A stretch of 64,000 nucleotides of DNA, taken from Plectosphaerella cucumerina (taxonomy: Eukaryota; Ascomycota; Sordariomycetes; Glomerellales; Plectosphaerellaceae). The notes beneath the pieces are model-generated. The model had not been told where the DNA came from, did no database searches, and was given only the letters and a program-made list of their open reading frames with translations. Where the stretch lies: NCBI GenBank assembly GCA_020746995.1, contig JAGPXD010000003.1:2790001-2854000 (forward strand), read 5' to 3'. The translations under genes were made by a program, and so were the position numbers. Below, one piece after another: positions 12,069-23,090 of this stretch; position 1 is the stretch's first letter, and each line of letters begins with the position of its first letter.

Positions 12069-13255
12069 GATGGCTTTGGGTAACAGGTAGAGAGACGGTA
12101 TGAAGTTGGAGGAGATGACAGGTGTTTGAGCAGATGAAAGATGAAAAAAAAACAGGAAGCGTAAAACCACACAACACGATCTTGCTGTCCGATATTTATC
12201 ATCGTATTTTCTGCCCTCGAACCTGCGATCTGCAGCTCGAGTCGATGCCAAGAGGGCTGTTGGTGGACTGAGCGGTTAGCCCGACTTGATGCAACCCAAA
12301 CCGCAGCCGAATCTCGAAGCGCCCAACAGGGTCGCCGTGGTTCCAGCGCAGCGATTATCACGCGACAAATTGGCGGCAGATGGGGTGTCATCGAATGATG
12401 AAGTTGTTCCTGGCCGTAGCCGCCTCTGCGGTAGTAATGACTCGAACTTAAGCGCGCGGCCGCAGCCGCGGCCGACGAAGTCTCAGGTGGGAGGGAAACC
12501 ACCAAGAGATCCAACGGGCTAACATCGCCGTTGATACCCCAGGGAAGTCGTTCAAGGTTCCGACATCGACGCCAATCCTTACTATAACGGGAGGCTGCCA
12601 ATCCGATTTGACTCCTGGTGGGCGGTCTTCCTACGAGCGAACACCAAGGAATTTTAGGAGGCGCCGAGTGTGATATTCGCGACAGCCTAGACCTTGGGAG
12701 TGGAAAAGTTTGACGATCCAATAGTCCTTCGCCTACCTTGATGCGTGTTGATCAACTTACTGTGAATGTACGGCGTATTTATCGTACCCAGGCAGCGAGG
12801 AATCGGGCCCTGGTAACCACGGATGTCGTGGTTATATCGCCTGCTGCATGTTGATTCTAAGATGCCTGAAATGAGCACAGTCTGGGCCATCCTCTCTGAG
12901 CTTGAGCCCTCCAGGTCGAGCCTTTTGCCGCCATCGTCTTACATGTCCGCTCCGAACCACCTGGGTCTCCCATATTTGCACTGCTCCGTCATCGTGGCGT
13001 TGGCAACGATCAGAACCTTCTCACTCCTGACCCCATCAAATCGTTCAGGATCCAAGTCTGACACGACATTTTCGTCAAGCGACGAGGAACTCGGAGAGTT
13101 GGTGGAGGGTATATCGTAGGTAGTGAAATTTCCAGTCAGACGGCCTCTACTGGCCGCTTCTATGCTTTGTGATTCCCGGCCTCCCTCCAAAGCCGTGTCA
13201 GCCCCCGCGTATAGTACAACCTCCTCTTCCTTTCATCGTCGCCGCAGGCCTTCGC
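12069..13255. other. Intergenic region without supported gene
   Basis: About 1.2 kb between two minus-strand genes. It should contain the promoter of the 124-residue gene and the 3' end of MIC19. An open frame of 98 codons at 12823-13119 on the plus strand has no recognisable feature and was not accepted. Otherwise I see nothing. Confidence 0.4.
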
Positions 13256-13884
13256 CTACGAGATGACCTTCTCAACCCAGCCCCGCTCCCAGGCCTTAAC
13301 CTCGCGCTTGAAGGCCTCGACCTCCTCCCAGCAGTCCAGCGGCCGGCGGTCGTGCTCGCGCAGGCACCGAATAACCTCGCCGCGGGCGGCCTGCACGGCC
13401 TCGGGCACGTCGCGCACCTTCCTGCGCTCCTCGAGCTTGGTGCGCAGGGCCTCGATCTCCTTGTTGACGGACTGGGTGGAGCGGGAGCCCTCGGCTGGGG
13501 GCGGGGAGGCGTCGTCGGCGCTCAGGGTCTTTTTGAGGGTGTCGGCCTGCTGAGCCTGGAGCTTCTTGAGCTCCTCGGAGACGCGGGCCTGGATCTGGAT
13601 CTCGGTGAGGCGGGCGCGGGATGCGTCGGTCTAGATTGTAAGGTTAGAAGCGCTATCAAGGGGATGGAGTGCCAATTGGTGATGTCGCACCTCGTTGCTC
13701 GTCCGCAGAGACTCGGCGAGGTCATAGGAGACGCTCGTGGGGCCGGTGCTGTGGGTGAAGTATATTAGCACGTGGGATGGGAAATATTGCGCCGACTTGG
13801 ATGACGGCATCAAGGGGCCCGAAGTGGCGCGACATACCCCTTCCACTCGTGCGCGGGCGACGGTTTGGACTCGCTGGCTCCCAT
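13256..13884 (-). CDS. MIC19: MICOS complex subunit Mic19
   Basis: A 159-residue subunit of the mitochondrial contact site and cristae organising system on the intermembrane-space side of the inner membrane. Minus-strand exons are 13838-13884, 13691-13748 and 13256-13630. The N-terminus MGASESKP fits the N-myristoylation consensus, as known for Mic19/CHCHD3. The centre (DUF1690-like, TEIQIQARVSEELKKLQAQQ) is a charged coiled coil. The C-terminus has the CHCH-type half-motif CLREHDRRPLDCW, two cysteines ten residues apart, the single CX10C arrangement I recall for yeast Mic19. The family call rests on this three-part architecture and the small size. Confidence 0.88.
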
Positions 13885-16800
13885 GATGTGTGCTGCGGCC
13901 GTGGCGGGGGAGGGGTTGGTGAATTGGGGTGTATGGCCGGTGATGTCGTTGGGATTTCCCGGAGCTTCACGATCGCGGCTTGATTCGATGTTTCCCACTG
14001 CCGAAGCTCGGGCGGAAGTTTGCGGCCTGAGAAGCGGCGCCGGAATCAGGCCATCAATTGACAGAGGGCAACGGCTGGCGATGCTCAGCACGGTCCTGCT
14101 GAGCTAAGCTGCGAGATAAGATAAGCCTCGCAGATCGTCGAAGCAACTTCCAGATGGCAGCGACCGCCGCCGTCTGACCAGGAACAACAGGCCTCCCCCG
14201 GTCGTGACGACGCTTGATTGCCTTGAAAAGGACGAATGCCAATGCTCACCTGCAGCCACCGTGAGCCTTTTCGGGCACCGCCCACCTGATACCAGCGGGG
14301 CCTCAATATCGATGAAACGTCCAGGGATCAAGCCGCCATCATCTCGCCTGGGCCTTGCAGACGGCCCCGGTCTGGTTAACCAGGCCGCTGGCGGTCGGGA
14401 GCGGCGGCCGAGAGGCCGTCATCGTCAACTCAGATTGATGAAGTGGCACTCAGCGTGGGATGGCGTCGACGCAAGGCAGGGTACATTCTGAGGCTTCACA
14501 AAGCGGTCGAAGATAGCCGGAGCACCATCATCAAAAGCACAATCGAACAATGGAATCAACCACGCAACACGCCCTGGACCTGGCACGCCTGGCCGCTGCA
14601 GCAACCGCCAATATTCAATATTCCCCTCCGTGCACCGAAGCGCCATCGACCCGCCGCTCGAACCTTTTCGGAAGCCTTCCCGAGATCTGGCAGGCGACCA
14701 CTCGATGGGCGGATCTCGCTTAACACACGGCCAGGAGAGGGGCGTCAAGCACGTCAAGGGTTCAGTTCAACGGCCGCCAGGCTGGCCGGTCGTTCATTTC
14801 TTTCCTGCGGCGGCGCTTGCAGGGGAAGAGCAACGGCCCCCGGCTCGACTGCAGAGGCGAGCACAATCCTCGCGCGCATCAGACGAGGATCATAAGATGC
14901 ACAGGCATCCGTTATATGAGAGGGATGGGCACGTCAGCCGCCTGGCGATGTCACCTCGCGCACCTAAATCCAACCGGCTGGTTACGATGGGGGCGTCGCT
15001 TGGATAGCCCGGGTTGCGTGGTGGTTCGGTGGCCGAGGGCTTCCCTGTCGGAGGCGTCTGAGATGGCAAACGTGCGCTGGCGGAATGCAGTGAAAGGTGA
15101 TTTCGCAGGAGGGGGGGCGTCCAAGCAAATGGTTCCTTTTCTGAGGGAGATTTGAGCTCCGAAGATAACGGCCGAGGGGAATTAAAAAGGGGGCGTCGGT
15201 GACAACGGGCGTTGCGAGGAGGACGACCAATTCTCGGTCTGGAGGAGTGAAGCTCGCTCTCAGCTCAGCCTCGATCCGCCAATCCGTCGGCCCCCTCGGA
15301 CCCTGCGGACAGCCGCGGATACGGGACCGGCGTCAGTCACACTGCAGGGCAGGGCCGCCGAGAAGCAGGTGCGGACGGCGCGCGTCTATCCTATCGATGC
15401 CCGCAGGACCATGGTAGGGCAAATCAACGTGTGACGTCGGAGGGAGGGAATCCGAGTGACGGCAGAGGGCACCATCGATCGTGCCATGATGAGCAGGTTA
15501 TGGCAGCCCACGGGGAAAGCTGGGAGGCTTGGGAGGCAAAGCTGTTCTCGAAGAACGGCAGAGTCCGAGTCACCCAGTCCAGTGGAATGGAAATCCTTCG
15601 CGGATGACCCGGAACACCTGCCACTTTTCATCCATCTGACCCAGTCCAGCGCGATCCAGATCCCACGGGGCGGGCGAGAGTCCCTTGTCAGCGAGCGGTG
15701 CGAGTGAGACCAGGGCCCTCCAAAGGTTCCTCCCAAGGGGCCAAGGGGACGACTCCAGCCAATCGCCACGATGTCTTGGCCCAGAGTCCACACGCTCCGT
15801 GGCGGCTGGGCGGCGTGCGCCCCCCCTATCAACTTGAAGGGCCTGGCTTCCAGTTGCCTGCCCTGCCCTGTCATGCCGGGGTCCCCCCCTCCCTGTGTGC
15901 CCCTGAGCCAGTCCGCGAGTGGCTGGCGTTGGGCGGGACGGCAAACTCTGGGCCAGTCCGCGTTGACGGTCGCATGGGGACGGCGCCCACATGAAATCGG
16001 CCGGCCGAGAGGCGCGGGCCAGTCAACGACGGCGGTGAGCCCGTCAACCAGGCTGACGTTCCCGCTACCCACCGCGGGCCCAGCCCAGTCAGTGGGTGAC
16101 CGACCAAGTGCCAGTGCGTTCGTTCTTTTCTTTCTGGTGGTTTTTTTTTAGCGCACCTGCGATATGCATGTGCTGCTGAGGGGGGATGTGGACTGGCGGA
16201 CGGGGACCGGTTCAACTTTCTAGGGCAGACTCAGAGAGGGAGGGGGACTCCGAGGGATGTCTGTCACGTCTTGGATCATGGTGACCCCGTTGTTCTGTTA
16301 TTTCTTGTCTTACAGACGGCCGGTCTTCCGAGTCGATGACGAGTTTTTCCTCTCTACGGGCTCTTCTCGTGTTTTGGTTAACACAATGGGCATCATTCGT
16401 ATACTTCCGAGGCCGCGAAGCTTTGTATTCTAGGAGGTTGGCGGTCTACGGCACGGTCCACGTACAGCATGACGCCTGATAGTATAGACTCGGAGGACAT
16501 GTGCGTTCGTGGCCCCTCGGCCGGGGCAGGCAGGCTGAGAAGAACATCGGACGATGCCAATGGAAGCACAACCATTGGGCGCAGCGCCTATTCTCTTCAC
16601 AGCACAGCAGCCCCTCCCCTTGCCCCCTTGACGACGTTCAATTTTTCTCTCTCACTCGCGGGACACCGGGCACGGTGGCACGGTGAGCAAACAGGCCAGA
16701 CCACCGCGCTCGTGGCAGCATATCGTCCCATCCCACCGCTGTCGAGATTCCTTGAACTTCAGCGGGCTCACCAGATGGCCCCCTCTCTCCCTTCCCCTGC

Positions 16801-18291
16801 ACGCCACGCCGCCGGAGCCAGGGGGGGCTGCTGGCTGCCAGGGGGGGCAGAGAGGGAGGGGGGGCGGCAGCGCTCCGCCCGGGGGGGTGTCGAGGTCGGA
16901 TGACGGGCGCTCAGTGGACGACGGCAAGGTGCTTGTGCCTGGCAGATTGTAAGCGGGGAACCGACGCAGGGGCACAGGCCCGAGGAGCTTCGTCGCCATT
17001 CCTGGGCGGGCGCGGCGCGGCGCCGCGTGGGCTATGGTGGTGAAGCCTGTCTGCTCCCTCAGTCCAGTCCAGTCCCCCCCGAATTCGAATAGATACGGGC
17101 TGGTGTCCATCCCCGTAAATCCCCTGCCTCCCTCTTTCTCCCCCCCGTTCGTCGTGACCTCCTCAAGGCTTCCCTTCTGCCGATCCCTTTCGCCGTTCGC
17201 GGGTCTTTTCTCTTTTCTGCGCTTTCTTCGATATCATCGTCTGTCTGTTGCCGTTTAGAGAGAAGGAAACAAAAAACTGCAGTGGATTCCATCGAAACAT
17301 CAACTCCTCGGTCAACGAAATCCACTCACCGAACACTCACCGAGCCCACCGCATCCGCTCACCTCAAGCTTCCACTCACCTTGGCTGCCTGACTGCAATT
17401 GAGCAACAACCTCAAGGCTCGCTCCTTCCTCGCTCTTCTCTTCCGGCTTCAGAAATTTCAATTCGAGCCCTCGCGGTGCATCCCCCGGTTGGATCCCGCG
17501 CCCACATTCGTTTTTCATTCTTCTCGACAACCCACAAATCGCCAACTGCTGTGCAACCGGATTCTTTCCTGCCCCTCGCAAACGAACGACACCCGCCCAG
17601 GCATCATTCTTTCAGACGGCAGCTTTTTTTCTCTTCAGACCGGCACGCGAGAATTAGAGATTCTCCGATTCCAGGATACCCAAATTTTTGCATCATCGCT
17701 CATCAGACCATCATCGTCTGATCTCATCCAGCTTCCGACGAACCGCCCACGCCAACCTCCTCGATTCTCAATCGTGATCCACGCACACACCGTCCGTGAC
17801 TTTCAAGGGCTGGGAACATTCCAGTCGACCTGTCTCCGAGACAGCCTCACGTCACCTTTGGTACCAAAGCTTGGCTCACCCCGTCAAAGGGTCTCGTCCA
17901 TTCCCCTTGTCGACTCGACCACGCGATTGTGCCCCGCTCACGCCCTCTGCACCACCCTTGGGACAATGCTATTGTGCCCCTCGACTCAATAGCCCAATCC
18001 TCATATCAACCGCCTGGCCGTTCACTGGAATTCTCTGCTGAGCCGAAACAACCACCTCTTGCAAGAAATCCTCTGACACGCCTCGACTTCGCCAAGAATC
18101 GAGCCTCTCTGACACCACGCCTGTTTGCTCTGCATCATTTTTGCCTAGAGTCTCACTCCCTGCGAAGCGACTCTTTTCCATTCTTATCGACCTTCGATAC
18201 CTTGAACGACTCGCGAATCAACCATCAGCAAGAAACACCATACACTCAGATTTAGAAATCTTCACCCACACACCCACATCCGCCCCGAACC
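13885..18291. other. 4.4 kb region without supported gene; long leader of ferric reductase 2
   Basis: No conserved coding region is recognisable. Open frames up to 228 codons (15386-16072, minus) are proline/arginine/glycine-rich and overlapped by other frames. The sequence is GC-rich, so it does not look like RIP-mutated transposon remains. It carries several G or C homopolymer runs and repeated CCAGTC words (about 15.6-16.1 kb and 17.06 kb). From about 17.1 kb to the ATG at 18292 the plus strand is strongly pyrimidine-rich and AUG-poor in good context, consistent with a long 5' leader and promoter. Confidence 0.5.
16821..16887 (+). repeat. Four G7 tracts (possible G-quadruplex)
   Basis: Within 67 bases there are four runs of seven G, at 16821-16827, 16841-16847, 16858-16864 and 16881-16887, plus a G3 at 16854-16856. 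The loops are 10-16 bases. The cluster lies about 1.4 kb upstream of ferric reductase 2. Structure formation is possible but not shown. Confidence 0.7.
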
Positions 18292-20199
18292 ATGTCGTCT
18301 TTCTACCGGCGCGGGCCCGCGGGCCTGGAAGACTTCGAACCCTCTCTCGTCATGGAGGGCCATGCCGACATCGTCGCTCGCGCAGACGTGCCGACGGGTA
18401 CCTCCACCATCTCCCCCTACCACCACAGCCTCAACGGTGTCAGCCAGGATATGAACATGGCTTTCGTCGACGCCCTCTGGTGGACGCTGGGCGGTATGGC
18501 CCTCATCGTCCTTGGCATCCGTCTCGGTCAGATCTGGTGGGGCCAGCTGCGGCTGGTCTCGTCGCTCGCCCTGCCCGCTGAGAAGATGGAGTACTGGAAG
18601 CGCACGCAGTGGTCGTGGTCGCCATGGCTCAAGAAGCAGATCATCTACTCACCCTTCTGGAAGAAGCGCCACAACCGCGAGTTCAAGCTGTCCGCCGCCG
18701 GCCACATGGGTACCCTGCCCTCGCGCCTGCACAGCATCATCCTCTTCATCTGGCTCTCCAGCAACCTCATCTACATGGTCTTCCTCAACTGGAGCAACGC
18801 GAACGTCTTCTCCTTCATGGCTGAGCTGCGCGGCCGCTCCGGCACCCTGTCCGTCGTAAACATGGTCCCGCTCATCATCTTCGCGGGACGCAACAACCCT
18901 CTCATCGGCTGGCTGCACATCAGCTTCGACACGTACAACCTGCTGCACCGCTGGATGGGCCGTCTCGCTGTCATCGAGGCCGTCATCCACACCTTTGCCT
19001 GGTTCTTCGTCCAGCTGGCCGATGGTGGATGGAAGGCTGTTAACGCCCGCATCTACCACAAGGCCTTCGAAGGCTCGGGCATGATCGGCACCGTGGCCAT
19101 GGTCATCCTCATGATCCTGTCCCTCTCGCCCGTCCGCCACGCCTTCTACGAGAGCTTCCTTAACATCCACATCGTCCTGGCCCTCGTCACCTTCGTCTGC
19201 ACCTACATCCACTGCGCTGCTTCGGCACACCCCGGTGGTCTGCCCCAGCTGCCCTGGATGATGGGTATCTTCGTCCTGTGGTTCCTCGAGCGCCTTGCCC
19301 GTGTCGTCCGCACCGCCTTCAACAACTGGTCCGACAAGGGCTTCACTGAGGCCGTCTGCGAGCCCATGCCTGGCGACTGCACTCGCGTCACCATGCACCT
19401 GCCCCGTTATCTTGATGTCAAGCCCGGCACTCACTGCTACCTGCGCTTCGCCAGCATCTCGCCCTGGGAGTGCCACCCCTTCTCCGTCGCCTGGGTCGAC
19501 CACGTCCCCATCCACGATAAGCTCGGCCTCACTAACCCGGACTTTGACCCCGAGAAGGCTCCTATTGCCAGCGGTGCCGTCGACAAGAAGAACTCGACAA
19601 CCTCCGTCTCCTTTGTCATTGGCGCCCACACCGGCTTCACCCGTAAGCTCTACAACACGGCAAAGGCTGCCGGTCTCCCCGCCGTCTCACTGCGCGCCGC
19701 CCTTGAGGGTCCCTACGCCGGCCACCACGCCCTCGACTCGTACGGCCACTGCGTCCTCTTCGCCGGCGCCACCGGCATCACGCATCAGCTCTCCTACCTG
19801 CGTCCCCTGATCGAGGGCTACAACGCCGGCACCGTCGCCACGCGCCGCGTCACCCTCGTCTGGATCGTGCGTGACTACGAGGCTCTCGAGTGGGTGCGTC
19901 CCTGGATGGACACCGTCCTCCGCATGCCCGGCCGTCGCGACATCCTGCGCATCCAGCTCTTCGTCACGCGTCCCAAGAACCCACGCGAGATCATCTCGGC
20001 GAGCTCAACAGTCCAGATGTTCCCCGGCCGGCCAACCGTAGCAACCCTGCTGCGCAAGGAGGTCGAGGACCAGAAGGGTGCCATGTGCGTCACCGTCTGC
20101 GGCCCTGGCGCCCTGGCCGACGACGTGCGCTTCGCCGTGCGCCAGGTGCAGGACGAAGGCACCGTCGTGGACTTTGTCGAGGAGAGTTTCACTTGGTGA
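18292..20199 (+). CDS. Ferric reductase-type transmembrane oxidoreductase 2
   Basis: An intronless 635-residue FRE-family metalloreductase. A first span lies at about residues 60-80. The ferric reductase transmembrane domain covers about 190-310, with two H-x13-H heme ligand pairs at His219/233 and His293/307. The FAD-binding region follows (about 350-470, WECHPFSVAWVDH), then the NAD(P)-binding region (about 480-620, LFAGATGITHQLSYL and TVCGPGALADDV). It ends FVEESFTW, the aromatic end usual for this superfamily. The N-terminus has no clear cleavable signal peptide. It differs from ferric reductase 1 in length, intron content and N-terminus, so the two are not recent duplicates. Confidence 0.93.
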   Translation: MSSFYRRGPAGLEDFEPSLVMEGHADIVARADVPTGTSTISPYHHSLNGVSQDMNMAFVDALWWTLGGMALIVLGIRLGQIWWGQLRLVSSLALPAEKMEYWKRTQWSWSPWLKKQIIYSPFWKKRHNREFKLSAAGHMGTLPSRLHSIILFIWLSSNLIYMVFLNWSNANVFSFMAELRGRSGTLSVVNMVPLIIFAGRNNPLIGWLHISFDTYNLLHRWMGRLAVIEAVIHTFAWFFVQLADGGWKAVNARIYHKAFEGSGMIGTVAMVILMILSLSPVRHAFYESFLNIHIVLALVTFVCTYIHCAASAHPGGLPQLPWMMGIFVLWFLERLARVVRTAFNNWSDKGFTEAVCEPMPGDCTRVTMHLPRYLDVKPGTHCYLRFASISPWECHPFSVAWVDHVPIHDKLGLTNPDFDPEKAPIASGAVDKKNSTTSVSFVIGAHTGFTRKLYNTAKAAGLPAVSLRAALEGPYAGHHALDSYGHCVLFAGATGITHQLSYLRPLIEGYNAGTVATRRVTLVWIVRDYEALEWVRPWMDTVLRMPGRRDILRIQLFVTRPKNPREIISASSTVQMFPGRPTVATLLRKEVEDQKGAMCVTVCGPGALADDVRFAVRQVQDEGTVVDFVEESFTW

Positions 20200-23090
20200 A
20201 AATTTCCTCTTCACTAGCTAATCCCCCATTTGATACCACGTACGATTTGTACATACGGCCGCACAATACCCCTCTCCCCCTTGCTCCTGATCTTCGGTAC
20301 ATCAAGCGGACGTCATGCTACCGGCTTTTCCTTCCGGCTGGCTTTTCTCTCTGGGTTACCAAGCGAACGGAGTGTCGGGACAGACACACAACGCATGCCA
20401 TGACTAGACGGGACACACCCCCAGGGACCACGGGAGGGCGTCGCCTCTCCCCCCATACATACCCGAACCCCCTCTCCCACCACCGCGACGTTTTCTTTTT
20501 CTCTCTGTACATACATTTCCTCCGCCGTCTCGGTTTCCGCCCTTGCGGAGCTCTGGCGAGCGGTGTAATTTCCCCCTTTTCTTTACTCTTACACACACTC
20601 TCATTGGTTTTAGGGGGTAGAAGCCCCGATGGAGGCCGGCCGACTGGGCCTGGATAGGGACGGAAGAGCGTCCTGGATAGAGAACGTTGGGGTAGTGGTT
20701 TCTAGGATGAATGAAGCCCCATGATGGAACATTCTACACTCGGTACGCTTGTGATGTTTGTGACTTGATCATGTTGAGTAACTCGTGGCGGATGTCTGAG
20801 TCTTCCTTCGCAGGCTTGTTTCGTCCATTGGCTGGGAACATTCTCCTGCCATGTCATGGATGGTGATTCTCTGCAGACTTACTGACACTCATGCTGGACC
20901 ATGACTGCCACTCAAAAAAACCCATCAGTCTTCAGCAATAGCTTTCAGCGATACTGCTACCGAACGTGGTGCCCAGTGCCATCATGATGAGCAACGTGTC
21001 TGTTCGCTGAGTCCACTTTGCCATGACTCGTCAAGCAGGCTTCAAGCGGGCCGCGACATCGACTGCCAGAGGAGGCAACTCTGGTGGCGTCACGAATGTC
21101 ACAGACACGCAGTGTAAGTCTGGGACGTCAAAGAAGGACTGAGAATCATTTACATGCAGGCACATCGTTGGATGTCTTGTGTGTAAGACATTGACAGTGA
21201 TCCGCTGCGACCAGGAGGTCTGTTATATCATTATCTGATTTATGCGTGTTTTCGTCCCTCCAGTAATAGCAGCCTATCGCCCTGACACATGAGGGGTACC
21301 GGGCGGGCGTTGCAAATTTGAAAAGGGGTCTTGGGGGTCTCATGTGCACCCCACACTGTGAGGAGGGGACCTGGCTGGACCCCTCCAAAAGCCCGGACCA
21401 ACACGGTGCTGTGAAGCCGTCAATCCTCGGGGACGTCATTGCCCTCTGAAACCTCATTGCCACCATTCGAACCGCTTCCTCTCGGGGTGAACTCCCTGAC
21501 AAGTGTGTGACTTCAAAATAGGCATCTCAAGCTGGACTGATGCCCTCTCGGATCGTTCCCCCGGCAGCATGCGTCAAGCATGCACTCTCCCTTTCGGCAT
21601 GGCCGTCCACCCGCTCTTTCTTTGACTCCCTCGTCCTCGAGCTGGCTCGATTCGCCGGGGTGAAATTCAGATAACATGCTATGACCCGGTACTGACCAGA
21701 CTGCACGCGGTCGCTGGAATTGTGAAGTCTTCAGGATAGCGCCCAATCAATGACAAGCACCAGTCATCCCACCAGATGCGGGCGGGCGTAGGCGAACGGG
21801 AGGTGCGGAAGGAGGGCGCTAGTAGCCTGGGAGTGGGGTAGCCCGCATGGCTCGGCAAATGAGAGGGCGTCGAGGGGTGAGGTCGCCGTGGGTGCAGGGC
21901 CTCCATTCTTCCATTCCCTTGTCCCCCAGAGTCAGACTCAGAACGGGCAGCACAGATGTTTCTGGGGATGAGAGACCTCAGGCTGGTCGTTTGCATGTTT
22001 TATGACCAGAACCCCAGACATCAATTCGGACACTTGGTGCCTGGCCTGGCGGATGTTGTCTTGGAAGGAAGGGGGTCTAGCTGTCGTGCCTGGGCAAGAA
22101 GGACCAGATTTCCCATCGTCTGGAACCCAATCACCCAGGTCCCCTTTCGTGTTCCCCACACTCATTTCGGCGCCCTGCACCTTTTCCCAGCAAAGTCGTC
22201 CCCAGAGCCGCAGAAGCGAGTGGAAGAAACACTAGGAGCGCAGAAAAAAAAGGAGCCCCGATGCAGGAGAAACCCACAGCCGCATAGCAACCATGGCCTG
22301 GCAACCCAGAGACGGTTAGAGACAGCAAGTCGTGGACGTGATGCTCATGTTTGAGCCAGCAGCTTGCAGGCAGGCAACAAAGAAGACCCCCCGAGGCCAG
22401 CTCTGGAGCGGCAGACGGCCTGGGATATGGTGGGCCTCCTACGAAACCAGACTTCGATTACTGGCCAGAACGAACCACTGAGGACGAGGACACAACGCTG
22501 CAAGCGTGACGACGCCCACTGTGAAAGGCAGAGCTCCAGGGGCCTTCCTTCCCCACCGCCTGAAAAATGCACAACTAAAGGGCGATGGAGCCCCTCAAGT
22601 GAACCCCCCCCCCCTCCCCAGGTGTCCGCCCGTCCCTCTCTCGCTGGCGGGCTTGTGATCGCCAAAAGTCAACAACCGCCGCATTCACCTGCACCGCCAA
22701 TTCTCTCTCCCACTCTCCTCCAAAGCACTCTTTCCTACCACACAAACCAACCGCTCGACCACCTGTCCCTTTCCTTCTCCTCCCATCCATCCCTTCGTCT
22801 ACTCGAAGCCAAAGAGGAACTTGCGCTCTCGAGCAAGCAAACACCCCCGCTCCTTCTAATCGGTTACTCGACCTTTTTCCCCGCCCGACGCTTTATTTAC
22901 CTTTCTCCGTTCCGGGCGCACCGTTTCCCGCGATTCCAAGCAACCAAAAACGGCTCAGAGGTCCTAGGTTTCCCCCCCGCGTTTCTGTCCTCTCTCTGGC
23001 ACGTGCGGACACGCCTCCTACACCACACCCCGACTTTTTCGTCGTCCTTCCACATCAGCCTCTTGCGAGCATTTCCGTCAAATCGCCATC
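20200..23090. other. 2.9 kb intergenic region
   Basis: Contains the probable 3' untranslated region of ferric reductase 2 at its left end. At the right end (about 22.6-23.09 kb) is a pyrimidine-rich leader and promoter for KAP95. No open frame in between shows a recognisable protein. A run of ten C occurs near 22606-22616. Confidence 0.45.

Noticed and set aside
13169..13768. 199-codon plus-strand frame rich in Leu, Gly and Ala
   Set aside because: It is antisense to the MIC19 exons, which form a complete protein with myristoylation and CX10C motifs.
15386..16072. 228-codon open frame on the minus strand in the 4.4 kb gap
   Set aside because: Composition is Gly/Pro/Arg/Trp-rich, three other frames overlap it, and no motif, signal or plausible gene structure is present.
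18649..19629. 326-codon open frame on the minus strand
   Set aside because: It is the shadow of ferric reductase 2, rich in Asp, Gly and Val as expected for such frames.
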